Below, piece by piece: positions 1-9,030 of a stretch of 64,000 nucleotides of DNA (within the stretch, counting starts at the first letter, position 1; each line of letters starts with the position of its first letter). This DNA comes from Anaerolineae bacterium (GTDB lineage: Bacteria; Chloroflexota; Anaerolineae; Aggregatilineales; Aggregatilineaceae): NCBI GenBank assembly GCA_016926875.1, contig JAFGNU010000018.1:1-64000 (forward strand), written 5' to 3'. Made by a program: the position numbers and the translations under genes. A model generated the notes under the pieces. It was not told the DNA's origin, searched no databases, and worked only from the letters and a program-made list of their open reading frames with translations.

Positions 1-185
1 AGCGGTTAGCCAAAAACTGGACAAGCACTTTGCTTCTTGCCTGATAGCCAGAAGCGACAGCCTGCTTCCCACCAGCTAATCGCTATAAACTAACCGCTAA
101 TGGCGTAAGCTATTAGGCGTAAGTGTTTGGTGATTCGCGGACAAAAATCCGATTGTTTCGCTTGTTTCACCTATCGCTAACCGCT
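1..185. repeat. AT-richer intergenic stretch with repeated TAACCGCT words
   Basis: No gene is visible here. AGCGGTTAGC at 1-10 is the exact reverse complement of GCTAACCGCT at 176-185, and a third copy (CTAACCGCTA) lies at 90-99. Similar short words (GCGATTGGC, GGCGGTTAGC) recur in intergenic DNA at about 35690 and 38940. This is probably a low-complexity dispersed repeat; function unknown. Confidence 0.4.
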
Positions 186-198
186 GAAAGCTGTTCGC

Positions 199-858
199 TC
201 AGGTCGAACGGTCATTGTCCAGGAAATGAAACAGCAGGTTGTTACAGTTGTAACACGCCTTGGCGGTCGGCTCGTTGAGCATACCGCAGTAGGGGCAGCT
301 CACGTAGTCTCCCCGCCACAGGCGTTCGGCGTCGTCCACCGGGGCGGCTGGTCCATCGGCTGGCAGGAAGCGGTCGCGCCGTGGATGGAATAGATACTCG
401 GCCAGGATCAGCAGCCCCAGGATCGTGCTGGATGTGCCCGTCAGCCAGAAGCCGGGTTGAATCTCCCCGGCATCCAGGGGCGAGTTATAGGGCAGTTCAT
501 CGCTAAAGCTGATGTAAAAGTGTCCCAAGGCCAGCAGCCCTGCGCCCCATGCCAGCAGGGCCAACCGCTGGTACGATACCGGCGTGACCAGGATGCCGGT
601 GAAACTGCGCAGCCCGGAAATCAGCACCATCGGCACCAGCAGCCACAGCACGAGCAGCGGCTGGATCACCATATTGGGATCGTGTTCTCGCAGTTCCCGC
701 GTGCCACGATTGAGCAGCCAGAACGCGTTGACCGTTCGGCTGCCTGCCCACCAATCGAGGAACATCCCGGCCAGGATAGCCCCCACGGCCACCAACTGCA
801 AACAATATAGCGCGCGATAATAGGGGACCAGGTTACGCTTGGGTTTTGGGGTGAACAT
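199..858 (-). CDS. four-TM membrane protein with C-terminal zinc ribbon
   Basis: Unrecognised 219-residue protein. Four hydrophobic segments (about 13-38, 65-84, 97-116 and 136-157) predict a polytopic membrane protein. It ends in a cytoplasmic-looking zinc ribbon with CPYC at 188-191 and CYNC at 202-205. The GFW motif at the start of TM4 and the Trp-rich first segment resemble the two proteins encoded just downstream on the same strand, so the three may share a fold. The start is well supported by an AGGAGG ribosome site. Zinc ribbons of this kind usually mediate protein or nucleic-acid contacts, but no function can be assigned. Confidence 0.8.
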   Translation of the reverse strand: MFTPKPKRNLVPYYRALYCLQLVAVGAILAGMFLDWWAGSRTVNAFWLLNRGTRELREHDPNMVIQPLLVLWLLVPMVLISGLRSFTGILVTPVSYQRLALLAWGAGLLALGHFYISFSDELPYNSPLDAGEIQPGFWLTGTSSTILGLLILAEYLFHPRRDRFLPADGPAAPVDDAERLWRGDYVSCPYCGMLNEPTAKACYNCNNLLFHFLDNDRST

Positions 859-1067
859 GAATACGGCCTCCTGCTCGTATTGTCTGGCGCTCCCATATCC
901 CGGCTGCCCTTAAGCATATAGCGGAGCGGCCAAAACGACCAGCCTTCGGCGGCAGTGTGGCTGGCGGGCTGCCGTCCGAATCAAACCATCCAGGAACGGC
1001 ACACTGATCGGCCCTGGATGGAGTGTAACAATAGTCGGGATGGCTGCGCGAGTAGGCGGCGAACGGG

Positions 1068-1808
1068 TCAGGGCGCCGGTGTGTCGTCCGGTGGTTCGGG
1101 TGCTTCTTCCGGCGGCTCGTCGATTGCTTCTTCTTCCGGTGGCTCGTCGTCCTCGACCGGTTCCGCTGACAGCTCGGCGGTGTCTGCTTCTGCTTCAACG
1201 GCGGCGATAGCGGCCTCGGCTATTTCAGCTTCGCCTGCGGCTTCGGCGGAGACGTCAACGTCTGCTTCCGCTTCGGGTTGTTCTTCCTTGCCTGCTGCCA
1301 AAAAGAACAGCCCGACGGCTCCGACCAGCGCAGCCCAGAACCCGACGCCGGTCATCGCCACGCTGCGGAACGCCCCGGCGAAGATCGCGTAATGGATCAG
1401 CGCGCCAGCGGCCAGCAACTGCCGAATCCAGATGCCCGTGCGCTGCGATTTTGGCCAGGCGAGGCCCATCAAGACCAGCACAATGCCGCCGATCCCCGCC
1501 AGCGGGACGAGGAACAGGGTCAGGTAGCCGCGCTGGCCCAGCAGCAGCGCTTCGTAGGTGTCTGTGTTGCCGTCTTCATCGGTGAACGTGAACTGGCCCG
1601 ACTCCAACGACCCGTCAGACGAATCAACCGGTCGCAGGATGGCGGTATCCTCGTCTGTGCTTGCGATGCCGACCCCGGTTTCGCCCAGCTTGCGCTCGCG
1701 GTCGACCATCACGTCAGCCCAGGGCAGGATCAAAAACGCGACCAGCATCACGACCGAACAGATCAGCGCGATATACTCAACAGTAGGGGTTAATTTGAGA
1801 GATCTCAT
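1068..1808 (-). CDS. four-TM membrane protein with long acidic Ala/Glu/Pro tail
   Basis: Unrecognised 246-residue membrane protein. TM1 (about 12-30) carries the motif LPWADV, followed by an extracytoplasmic loop of about 65 residues; three more segments lie near 95-118, 130-147 and 153-173. Residues 175-246 form a disordered, strongly acidic tail rich in Glu, Ala and Pro. It is a clear paralogue of the next upstream gene: both share PWADV, a GET motif in the loop, the TM3 sequence LLAAGALIHYAIF (in the paralogue VLAAGALIHYAIF) and a GFW motif. The paralogue lacks the acidic tail. An AAGGAA ribosome site supports the start. Function unknown. Confidence 0.8.
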   Translation of the reverse strand: MRSLKLTPTVEYIALICSVVMLVAFLILPWADVMVDRERKLGETGVGIASTDEDTAILRPVDSSDGSLESGQFTFTDEDGNTDTYEALLLGQRGYLTLFLVPLAGIGGIVLVLMGLAWPKSQRTGIWIRQLLAAGALIHYAIFAGAFRSVAMTGVGFWAALVGAVGLFFLAAGKEEQPEAEADVDVSAEAAGEAEIAEAAIAAVEAEADTAELSAEPVEDDEPPEEEAIDEPPEEAPEPPDDTPAP

Positions 1809-1864
1809 AAGTTCCTTTTCTTTCTAAATGCAGCCTGATGCAGTGTGTACAACAAGTCCAGTTG

Positions 1865-2413
1865 CTAGGCGGATGCTTCGGGTTTTGGCAGGGCGGTGGT
1901 GGCGAATACCAAACATGCCGCCCCAACCAGCGCCAGCCAGAAACCGATATCCACCATATCGACCGATTGGTAAGTAATCAGGAAGATCGCGTAATGGATC
2001 AGCGCGCCAGCGGCCAGCACGCGCCGCCCCCACACGGCCAGCCGCCGCTGCCTGGGGCGCATCTCTTCCAGCACGACCAGCACGCCTCCGCCGACCGCTG
2101 CCAGCGGGACCAGGAACAGGGACAGGTAGACCCGCAGCCGGATGCGTTCCGGCTCGTACATATTGCCCTCTTTATCAAAAACCATCAGCGGGGCACCAGC
2201 GACGATCTCTTCCGGTTTTAACTTGCGAGTGGTCGTCATTTGAAGGATGTCGGTGTCTTTGCCCGCACTGATGATGTTAAACGCCGTCTCGCCCATGTGC
2301 GCCTCGCTGTCATACAGCACGTCCGCCCAGGGCATGAGCGCAAACGCGACCAGCATTATGATTACGCCTGCTGGCGCGATAATATCGATCAGTGGAATCG
2401 TCTTTCTGTTCAT
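1865..2413 (-). CDS. four-TM membrane protein, paralogue of the downstream gene
   Basis: Unrecognised 182-residue membrane protein. It has the same layout as the gene that follows it on this strand: TM1 ending in MPWADV, a polar loop containing GET and a DTDIL segment, then three closely spaced TMs with AAGALIHYAIF and a GFW motif. It ends soon after TM4. The pair is separated by 56 bp and probably arose by tandem duplication, with the acidic tail gained or lost afterwards. An AAAGGAG ribosome site lies in front of the ATG. The histidine kinase gene is just upstream on the same strand, so the three may be co-transcribed. Confidence 0.8.
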   Translation of the reverse strand: MNRKTIPLIDIIAPAGVIIMLVAFALMPWADVLYDSEAHMGETAFNIISAGKDTDILQMTTTRKLKPEEIVAGAPLMVFDKEGNMYEPERIRLRVYLSLFLVPLAAVGGGVLVVLEEMRPRQRRLAVWGRRVLAAGALIHYAIFLITYQSVDMVDIGFWLALVGAACLVFATTALPKPEASA

Positions 2414-2460
2414 AGCTGCTCCTTTTGCGGGTAAAGACTACCTGATACGCCGCCCGTTCG

Positions 2461-4800
2461 CTACTTCCGCTTGCGCCGGTGCCAGGGACGGGTACGGTCA
2501 TCCAGTGGGACCGTATCGAATGGCCCGCCCGACGACAGTTCGATCTCGTCCTCGACGTGACCGGCGGCTTCGTCCGGCATCTCAAGCGTGACCGGCGCGG
2601 TAAGCGGTAGTTGTACCACCGCCGTCGTACCTGCGCCAGCCCTGCTGGCGAGCGAAATCCGCCCGCCGTGCGCTTCGATCACGCGCCGGGCGATAAACAG
2701 GCCCTGCCCGGTGCCGGGTTTGCGAACTACTTTGCCGTTCAGATCGCGCGGGGTGCCGCGATAGAAGCGTGTGAAGGCGTTTTTCAGGTCTTCCGGTGAC
2801 ATGCCGTAACCCGTATCCTCGACCGTGATCTCGGCGCTGGCGGGATCATCGTCCGGCACGCGGGCTTGCAGCGTGATCACGCGGTGCGGCGGCGAGTACT
2901 TGAGCGAATTGTCGATCAGGTTGCCGACAGCCCAGCGCAGCCGCCGGTCGTCGCCCAACACGTACACCCCGCGCGGCCCAAAGCGGACTTGCAGGCGAAT
3001 GCGCGCGCTCCGGGCGAGCGGCTGCCACTCGGCGGCGATGTGCCAGATCAGGTCGTTGACCGGGAGCTGGCGCTGCCCGGCCTTCAGATCGCGCGGCTCA
3101 AAGGTGCTCAGGTCGCGCAGTTCGGTGATCACGCGCTGGAGCGAGCGCGTATTGCGTGCGACTTCTTTCGCCAGCGCCGACAGCGAATCGTAGGATTGAA
3201 CGTGCATCGGGACGGTGGCCTGATCGGCCAATTGGTCCAGCAGCTTTTCGCGGGCCTGTTCGCGTTCGACGACGACGGTGATGTCGCGCAGCACGATCAC
3301 CGTACCGATGCGGGTTTTGTTCCGCGCCAGGATGGCCGCCGCCTGCGCCTGGAGCATCCGGTGTTCAAGCGAGATACGGGTCGGGTCGCCCAATGCATAA
3401 ATGCCGGGGGCCAGCGCCGGGCCGAGCGTTTCGGTTACGACGGCGGTCAGGTCGTGCAGCCGCGCCGCGCGGAAGGCCCGCTGTCCACCGAGCAGTATTC
3501 GCGCTGCGCTGTTGATCATCAGAACGCGCCCGTCCAGGTCTTGCACGATCAGCCCGTCGGGGATCGACTCCAACACGGCGTACAGGCGCGAGGTTTCGCG
3601 CCGCTGGCTGCGCAGCGCTTTTTGCAGGCTGTCAGCTTTGTGCTGGTAGCGGTCGGCCAACTGGTCGAGCGCAGCGCCAAGTTCCCCGATCTCGTCGTGC
3701 GCGTGCATCCCGGTGCGGGCGCGCGCATCGCCGGACGCGAGCGCCTGCGCCGTGACGGTGACGCGTTCCAGGCGGCCCGTGAAGCTTCCGATCACCGCAA
3801 AGGTGACGACGATCACCAGCGCCGTCAGCCCGGCGAAGACCAGGCCGATCAACTGGCGGCTGAGGTCGGTTGCGTACAGGGTGTTATCGGCGGTGTACAC
3901 CCCGATCACGCCCAGCGCCGCGCCGTCGATTGCCAGCGGGATGTAGGCGGCGTTGTGCGGCTGGTCCAACAATGTCAGGCTGTTCACCGGCACCTGTTCC
4001 GGCGTGCTTAACACCTGATCAAACACGTCCGGCGAGAGACGCAGCGCAGCCAGCAGGTCATCATCCACGTCAAAGGTGGAGCGGAGAAATTCGCCGTCCG
4101 GGCCGTAGAGCGTGAGATCAGCCGGATCCCCGCCGCGCAGCGCGTCCAGCACATGATCGAGCCGCGTGCCGACCAGCACCACGCCAACCGGCTGATCGTC
4201 CACCTGCACCAGCCCGGCTGTGGTCAGCGCGTGGCCCTGGTTGGTGCGCGTGATCGCAGCGTGAACCCCGGTCCCCTGGCCGGAGATGACCGCCAAAACC
4301 GGGGCCAGCTTGCCCAGGTTGGTGCCGGACGATACCGCGTAATCGACCGCGCCGGTCGTGGTGACGATCCGCTGCAAGCCGAGCACTTCGCGCCCGGTCA
4401 TATCCGAGACGATCACCACGTCCAGGTTGGCGGCGAGCGCCAGCGGCTCTAAAAGTTCGTGCAAGCCCCGGCTGTTGCCGGATTGGATGCGGGCGGCGAC
4501 GTCTTGTGTATAGGCGATCCGCAGCACTTCGCGCTGTTGGGCAGCGCCTAGTTCGACCAACCGGTCGGCGGTGGCCCGGCTGGTATTCAACAGGCGGCTG
4601 ATCTCGTCGTCACGCACGCCGCGTGCCACGCTGTCACTGACCAGGTACGCGCCAACCATCGCCACGACCAGCACCACGACCAGCAGCGGCAGGATCGCTT
4701 TCCAACGCAGCGAGAGGAAGCGCCACGGGTGGCGGCGGGTTGGGGCCGCGACCGGCAGATCGGTAGCGTGTGTTGTAGATGGTAGTTTCGCCTGGGGCAT
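2461..4800 (-). CDS. membrane sensor histidine kinase-like protein without a recognisable H box
   Basis: A 779-residue two-component sensor. In order: cytoplasmic lead, TM1 (about 36-54), a ~250-residue outside sensor region that looks Cache-like, TM2 (about 316-338), HAMP, a PAS-like segment near 405-500, and a C-terminal HATPase domain. The ATP-binding boxes are intact: NLIDNSLKYS (N), DTGYGM (G1) and GTGQGLFIA (G2). The dimerisation/phosphoacceptor region is abnormal. Where the related kinase at 9175 has MSHELRTPLAAIKG, this protein has a segment about 16 residues shorter with only an isolated His (PMHVQ) and no ELRTP. It may therefore be a pseudokinase or phosphorylate differently. AGGGGGAA precedes the ATG. 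It is divergent from the MFS gene. Confidence 0.9.
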   Translation of the reverse strand: MPQAKLPSTTHATDLPVAAPTRRHPWRFLSLRWKAILPLLVVVLVVAMVGAYLVSDSVARGVRDDEISRLLNTSRATADRLVELGAAQQREVLRIAYTQDVAARIQSGNSRGLHELLEPLALAANLDVVIVSDMTGREVLGLQRIVTTTGAVDYAVSSGTNLGKLAPVLAVISGQGTGVHAAITRTNQGHALTTAGLVQVDDQPVGVVLVGTRLDHVLDALRGGDPADLTLYGPDGEFLRSTFDVDDDLLAALRLSPDVFDQVLSTPEQVPVNSLTLLDQPHNAAYIPLAIDGAALGVIGVYTADNTLYATDLSRQLIGLVFAGLTALVIVVTFAVIGSFTGRLERVTVTAQALASGDARARTGMHAHDEIGELGAALDQLADRYQHKADSLQKALRSQRRETSRLYAVLESIPDGLIVQDLDGRVLMINSAARILLGGQRAFRAARLHDLTAVVTETLGPALAPGIYALGDPTRISLEHRMLQAQAAAILARNKTRIGTVIVLRDITVVVEREQAREKLLDQLADQATVPMHVQSYDSLSALAKEVARNTRSLQRVITELRDLSTFEPRDLKAGQRQLPVNDLIWHIAAEWQPLARSARIRLQVRFGPRGVYVLGDDRRLRWAVGNLIDNSLKYSPPHRVITLQARVPDDDPASAEITVEDTGYGMSPEDLKNAFTRFYRGTPRDLNGKVVRKPGTGQGLFIARRVIEAHGGRISLASRAGAGTTAVVQLPLTAPVTLEMPDEAAGHVEDEIELSSGGPFDTVPLDDRTRPWHRRKRK

Positions 4801-4913
4801 ACGTTCCCCCTGTCCTGTCGGCGGGTATGGACGCCGACCCCCTCCATCCTACAGGCTTCGCGCAGGGGATGCAAGGTGGAGCGGGCGGTTAGTGGCTGTC
4901 AGCCAGCCGCATT

Positions 4914-4942
4914 TTGGTCGGCAGCGGGCGCTAGTGTATAGT
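4914..4942 (+). promoter_or_regulatory. sigma-70-type promoter for the MFS gene
   Basis: TTGGTC at 4914-4919 and TATAGT at 4937-4942 are separated by 17 bp, in the divergent gap between the sensor kinase and the MFS gene and 40 bp upstream of the MFS start. Assigned by eye. Confidence 0.5.
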
Positions 4943-4982
4943 AGGGTGCTGCGCTGAAAACAAGTGTTCGGGATGGCGAACG

Positions 4983-6239
4983 ATGAAACTGCGTGACATG
5001 CCCCGCGAACTGCTGCTGGTGACGCTGGCGATGATCATCACCAACACCGCCGGATCGATGTATTACCCGCTGCTGCCGCTGTACCTGGAATCCCTGGGTG
5101 CATCGGTCCAGCAGGTAGGGTTGTATTTCACCATCAACACGATCCTGGCGCTGTGCTTTCGCATCCTGGGCGGCTGGATTTCGGACAACGTGGGCCGCCT
5201 GCCGACGATTGCATTTGGCGGCGTGCTGGGGCTGGGCGCGATGATCGGCTTCACGCTGGCGCCAACGTGGGGCTGGGCTTTTACCGGGGCGCTGCTGGGT
5301 TCGATGGGGACGTCGCTGGTCGGGCCGAGCTTCCAGGCATATACCGCCGAACAGGCTCCCGAAGACAGCGTGAGCAGCACGTTTGGACTGGTTAACGGCC
5401 TGTTCCTGGTCTGCATGGTGATCGGCCCGCTGGTAGGCGGATTTATGGTCGATCACTACGGGTATAGAACCATGTTGTGGACTGCGACCAGCATCTTCGC
5501 GGTGGCAACGGTGATGCGCGTCTGGATGGCGCGTGGATTGCCGCTGGAAGTGCACAGGCTGCGGCCCGCCGTTTTGATCCGGGACGTGCGCGGGCTGTTG
5601 GCGCTGCTGTTGGGCGGCGGCTTGCTGCTCAGCCTGTTCCTGGTCGACGGGCTGGCCGACGCGGGCAACCAGGTCGCGTTCCCATTTGTCCCCAAGTACA
5701 TGACCGAGATCGGCGGCCTGAGCGAGACAGCGTATGGCGGCTTGATGGCGCTGATGTCGCTGGTCAGCGCGGCGGCGATGTGGCCGGGTGGCATCTTCGC
5801 GGACCGGTACGGCGAGCGGTGGAGCATCGCGCTGGGTATGATCGTGCTGGCCGGGGTGTGGGGCGTGATCATCGCCTACCCGGTGGCGGGGATGTTTGTG
5901 CTGGCGATGGTCTTGGGCGGGGTAGGACAGGCGTTCATCGGCCCGGCTTTCTCCTCGCTGGTCAGCAAGGCCGTGCCGAGGGAATCGCTGGGGATCACGT
6001 GGGGCGTGTTTTGGACCGCGCTGGGCGTGCTTGCCATCCCCGCGCCGTATATCGGCGGCTTGTTGTATGAGCATATCGCGCCCGAAGCAGCGTTTGTCAC
6101 GGCGGCGGTCGGCGCGCTGCTGACGGCCCCGCTGGCGGTGCGCTGGCTGCGGCTGCCCGGCGAAAAAGCGGCGGAAGCGGAAGCCGGGATCGCGGCTAGT
6201 CCACCACCCACACCGACAGCAGATATGCCCCGGTCGTGA
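4983..6239 (+). CDS. major facilitator superfamily transporter
   Basis: A 418-residue MFS permease with about 12 hydrophobic segments. The loop between TM2 and TM3 has the family signature GGWISDNVGRLP (G-x3-D-x2-G-R type), and the second half has the matching GGIFADRYGERW. Proteins of this kind are proton-driven exporters of drugs or metabolites; nothing in the sequence fixes the substrate. The gene is transcribed alone, divergent from the sensor kinase, so it could be a regulatory target of that system (inference). Its 3' end overlaps the convergent PPC-like gene by 44 bp. The ATG is preceded by a modest GGCGAA ribosome site. Confidence 0.9.
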   Translation: MKLRDMPRELLLVTLAMIITNTAGSMYYPLLPLYLESLGASVQQVGLYFTINTILALCFRILGGWISDNVGRLPTIAFGGVLGLGAMIGFTLAPTWGWAFTGALLGSMGTSLVGPSFQAYTAEQAPEDSVSSTFGLVNGLFLVCMVIGPLVGGFMVDHYGYRTMLWTATSIFAVATVMRVWMARGLPLEVHRLRPAVLIRDVRGLLALLLGGGLLLSLFLVDGLADAGNQVAFPFVPKYMTEIGGLSETAYGGLMALMSLVSAAAMWPGGIFADRYGERWSIALGMIVLAGVWGVIIAYPVAGMFVLAMVLGGVGQAFIGPAFSSLVSKAVPRESLGITWGVFWTALGVLAIPAPYIGGLLYEHIAPEAAFVTAAVGALLTAPLAVRWLRLPGEKAAEAEAGIAASPPPTPTADMPRS

Positions 6240-6798
6240 TGCCGCCCGCCGACGATTCAACCAGCAGGCGGTACGTGCCGTCTTCCGGCAGGGTGATCAG
6301 CAGATCGGCGGTGAAGTCACTCGCTGAGCGGTCGTCGTGGCTGGCGATTTCTTCCCCCGACGGGCCGTACAAATGAATGATCGGATCGAGGGTGCTGCCC
6401 GCGCGCGGCTCAACCGTGATGCGCCACGTCTGGTCGGCTTTGCCCGTGAATTCGTAGCCGTGCTGTTCCCCGGTGGCGGTGATCGTGTTTTTGATCATGG
6501 CCGGGATGGTGTGCGCAGTGGTGGCAACGTCCGAAGGCCAGGTATTGTTCGGGGTGGGGGAGGGGGCGGACTCGGCGGTTTCGGGCGCAGGCGGCGTGAT
6601 CTGACTGCCGGACGCGGGATCGTCGCCGGTTGTCAGGCGCATCACGACCGCCACCAGCGCCAGGCTGAGCACGGTTACGGCTGCGGCCAACACCAGGATC
6701 GCCCGCTGAAAATGCGAGCGCCTGGGGCGGTTGGGTGGCGGTGGTTCAACCCCGGCATTGTAGTCGAGATAGCTTCTGGGATAGTCGTCGGTGGGCAT
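6196..6798 (-). CDS. membrane-anchored PPC-like beta-sandwich protein
   Basis: A 200-residue protein with a short cytoplasmic N terminus, one TM (about 30-51), a Ser/Pro/Thr-rich linker and an outside domain of about 100 residues. The domain reads like a bacterial pre-peptidase C-terminal (PPC) domain: a Trp-rich first strand, a segment DPIIHLYGPSGEEIASHDD, and a strand with GTYRLLVES. PPC domains are usually attached to secreted proteases; here no enzyme domain is present. I chose the ATG at 6798 because an AGGGTG site precedes it and it clears the upstream gene by 28 bp; an in-frame upstream start would overlap that gene. The 3' end overlaps the MFS gene. Confidence 0.75.
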   Translation of the reverse strand: MPTDDYPRSYLDYNAGVEPPPPNRPRRSHFQRAILVLAAAVTVLSLALVAVVMRLTTGDDPASGSQITPPAPETAESAPSPTPNNTWPSDVATTAHTIPAMIKNTITATGEQHGYEFTGKADQTWRITVEPRAGSTLDPIIHLYGPSGEEIASHDDRSASDFTADLLITLPEDGTYRLLVESSAGGITTGAYLLSVWVVD

Positions 6799-6826
6799 AC
6801 GCTGCACCCTGTGTGCGCGGCAACCG

Positions 6827-7549
6827 TCAGCCGTCGATGATCGTGTCAATGGTGTCGGTGACGGTGCGGGCTTCGATGCGCTCGTGAGCCAGGTAGTCGC
6901 GGCGCATGATCTGGTACAGCGTGGGAATTTCGCAGACCGGCACCACCGGTCCGTCCGCCGATAGGGCGACGCGTTCGGATGTGAAAACTACGATTGCATG
7001 TACCGGCACGGAGTCCAGCCCGTGCCGGGCAAGAAACTTGCGCAGCGCGTACACATCGCGCACGCATTCGCGGGTAGGGTTGGTTTTGGCCGGGCGAAGA
7101 CGGCCCCGTGTATCCTTGTTGATCCACTCGGACCGCTCGTTGATCCAGGTGCCCGGATAGTCCACAATGCGGAAGGTCAGGATGCCCGGCGGCCCAACCA
7201 GCACAGCGTCAATGTAACCCACGCGGCGCTTGCTGACGTTGCGCAGGTAGGTATAGCGGCCATCCAAAAACTGCGTCAGCGCTTCGCCCACGGCATAGGC
7301 CAGGGGATTGTCTTTTTGAAGCGTCATACCCCGGACGATCATGCCGACGCCAAGCGCCGCCGCTAGGACACCGGCAATAATCATGAAAAAGCGGAAGATC
7401 GAAAATACCAGGTTTTCCCACAGCGGGAAGAAGAAAAACATGATCGCCAGCGTCACCGCGATTGCGCCGCCAAACAGCGCTACGCTGCCCATAAACAGGT
7501 AGTATCGCCCGCGCCGGGTGATGTTGCGTGATGGGTTGATGTTTTGCAT
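6827..7549 (-). CDS. membrane protein with NERD-like domain
   Basis: A 240-residue protein with two N-terminal TMs (about 20-45 and 50-72) and a cytoplasmic domain resembling NERD (nuclease-related domain). Supporting segments are GYIDAVLVGPPGILTFRIVD, then WINKDT and an RPAKTNPTRE-type segment, followed by a strand VHAIVVFT. NERD domains are distant relatives of restriction-like nucleases, and many membrane-bound versions have no tested activity. AGGAAAG precedes the ATG. The PPC-like gene follows after 28 bp and the receiver gene precedes by 12 bp, so the three form a likely operon. Confidence 0.8.
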   Translation of the reverse strand: MQNINPSRNITRRGRYYLFMGSVALFGGAIAVTLAIMFFFFPLWENLVFSIFRFFMIIAGVLAAALGVGMIVRGMTLQKDNPLAYAVGEALTQFLDGRYTYLRNVSKRRVGYIDAVLVGPPGILTFRIVDYPGTWINERSEWINKDTRGRLRPAKTNPTRECVRDVYALRKFLARHGLDSVPVHAIVVFTSERVALSADGPVVPVCEIPTLYQIMRRDYLAHERIEARTVTDTIDTIIDG

Positions 7550-7561
7550 CTTTCCTGCCTT

Positions 7562-8194
7562 TTAACTTTGTGAGTTTTGTGGCGACTTATGCTCAGGAGC
7601 ATCGGGCGGATCGGCCTTTTGTTCCTCAGCCTTTTGTTTCTCAGGCGCAGGCTGCTTCTTCTTGGGCGACCGGATAGTTTTGGGCGCGCCCGTAACCACG
7701 CCGGACAGCGACGACAGGAGTGCTGCGGTTGATGCGTCGATAGGCGCTGCGGCAGAGCCATCTTTTTTATGCTTGGCGATGACGGCGTCCATCGTCTTAC
7801 GCAGTTCGAGCATAGCGGGCAGCGGCTTGTACATCAATAAGTCGGCCTGGGCGCGGGCAATGACTTGCTGCTCTTCGTCCGGTGACAGGCGATAAGCTGT
7901 GATCAGCACAATAGCGACATTGCCCAGTATAGGACTCTTCCGCAGCCGTTGGCCGACCGTTGGGCCGTCGACTTCGGGCAGGCGAATATCGAGGATCGCC
8001 AGCTCAGGCAGCTCGCCCCGCACCCGTCCCTGATCGACATCTTCGATCCAGGAAACGGCTTCTGCGCCGTCCACAAACGCGACGCCTTCGATCCCCCATA
8101 TCTCGAACATAGCCAGCAGCACATCGTAGATATCGGGCTCATCTTCAACAACCATCCAGGTAGACAACGGCCTTTCCCCCTGTGATGTACTCAT
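7562..8194 (-). CDS. single-domain response regulator with Lys-rich tail
   Basis: A 210-residue receiver (REC) protein. Acidic pocket residues E17/D18 (VVEDE), phosphoacceptor D69 (LAILDIRLPE), the Thr of the LITA strand and the Lys of MYKPLP are all present. No DNA-binding or enzymatic output domain follows; instead residues after about 150 form a Lys/Pro/Glu/Gln-rich disordered tail. It is a paralogue of the divergent receiver at 8448 and probably passes phosphate to, or is read by, a partner protein. Two histidine kinases lie within 5 kb. The ribosome site before the first ATG is poor; an internal ATG at 8155 would cut into the receiver fold, so I kept the longer form. Confidence 0.9.
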   Translation of the reverse strand: MSTSQGERPLSTWMVVEDEPDIYDVLLAMFEIWGIEGVAFVDGAEAVSWIEDVDQGRVRGELPELAILDIRLPEVDGPTVGQRLRKSPILGNVAIVLITAYRLSPDEEQQVIARAQADLLMYKPLPAMLELRKTMDAVIAKHKKDGSAAAPIDASTAALLSSLSGVVTGAPKTIRSPKKKQPAPEKQKAEEQKADPPDAPEHKSPQNSQS

Positions 8195-8223
8195 TTGAGG
8201 TTTTTGATACTAGCCTACTATAC

Positions 8224-8251
8224 AATATAGCGGGGGAGAATAAAACCGCAA
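8224..8251 (-). promoter_or_regulatory. possible promoter for the minus-strand receiver gene
   Basis: Read on the minus strand, TTGCGG and TATATT are separated by 16 bp, about 30 bp upstream of the receiver start, in an A+T-rich 250-bp divergent gap. Fair match only. Confidence 0.35.
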
Positions 8252-8447
8252 ATCAAATATAAACCGTGTTTCAACCGATTTTTACCCCGCTCGTTGATTC
8301 GAGGATAAAACACGGTACTATATGAATGAGAGAGCAGGTTCTTTGTCACTAGACAACCGGCCCCTAACCATATACCATTCTACATGATAACTGTTGTAAA
8401 AGTACACACCTCAAACTAAGGTCCTGCTATGCTGACGGAGGATGTGG

Positions 8448-8942
8448 GTGGTGAAACCCTGGCTGGTCGTCGAAGATGAAGAGGATATTCGCAATGTCGT
8501 AAAAATAATGTTCCAGGCATGGGGACATGCGCCGATGGAATTCTGCGATGGGCATGAAGCCTGGAGGTGGTTGGATACGGTCGAAGCCGGTACGTATGGC
8601 GCAGACCTGCCGGAGTTTGCCTTGATGGATATTCGTATGCCGGGCCACAGGGGGCACGAGATCGCGCGGCGGATTCGTGATGTCAGGCCGCTGCACCATA
8701 TCCCGATTGTGTTGATGACCGCCTTCAGCCTGTCTGATGGTGAACGCAACGATATGCTCCAGAATTACGGGGTAGACAAGATCATCAACAAGCCCTTGCC
8801 CGATTTCTTCCGGTTCAAAGCGCTGCTGGACGAAGTATGCAAGAAAAAACAGCCGACCGACGGCACCACGTCTGGCTCAAACGGTGACGCTGCATCCGGT
8901 TCGAACGGCGGCGGCAACGGCACCGATCCAACCAATACCTGA
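8448..8942 (+). CDS. single-domain response regulator with Gly/Ser/Asn tail
   Basis: A 164-residue receiver protein, paralogous to the divergent one at 7562. It has the acidic pocket (LVVEDEED), phosphoacceptor D61 in FALMDIRMPG, the LMTA strand and the INKPLP lysine. The domain ends near residue 135 and is followed by a low-complexity Gly/Ser/Asn tail with no output domain. I chose GTG at 8448 as the start because GGAGG at 8437-8441 abuts the ATG at 8442 with no spacing but sits 6 bp from this GTG; GTG at 8451 is equally possible. The soluble kinase gene follows after about 230 bp and is the obvious candidate partner. Confidence 0.9.
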   Translation: MVKPWLVVEDEEDIRNVVKIMFQAWGHAPMEFCDGHEAWRWLDTVEAGTYGADLPEFALMDIRMPGHRGHEIARRIRDVRPLHHIPIVLMTAFSLSDGERNDMLQNYGVDKIINKPLPDFFRFKALLDEVCKKKQPTDGTTSGSNGDAASGSNGGGNGTDPTNT

Positions 8943-9030
8943 TGCACTCATGGGCAAAACTTGCCTGTATACGATGAATGTGCGATTCTAATCGCGTGTT
9001 ATGCCGGTTTTTTATGAGGGTGTCTTGTAG

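Noticed and set aside
4899-6260. A 453-codon open frame opposite the MFS gene
   Set aside because: Low-complexity basic composition; the MFS frame carries the family motifs.
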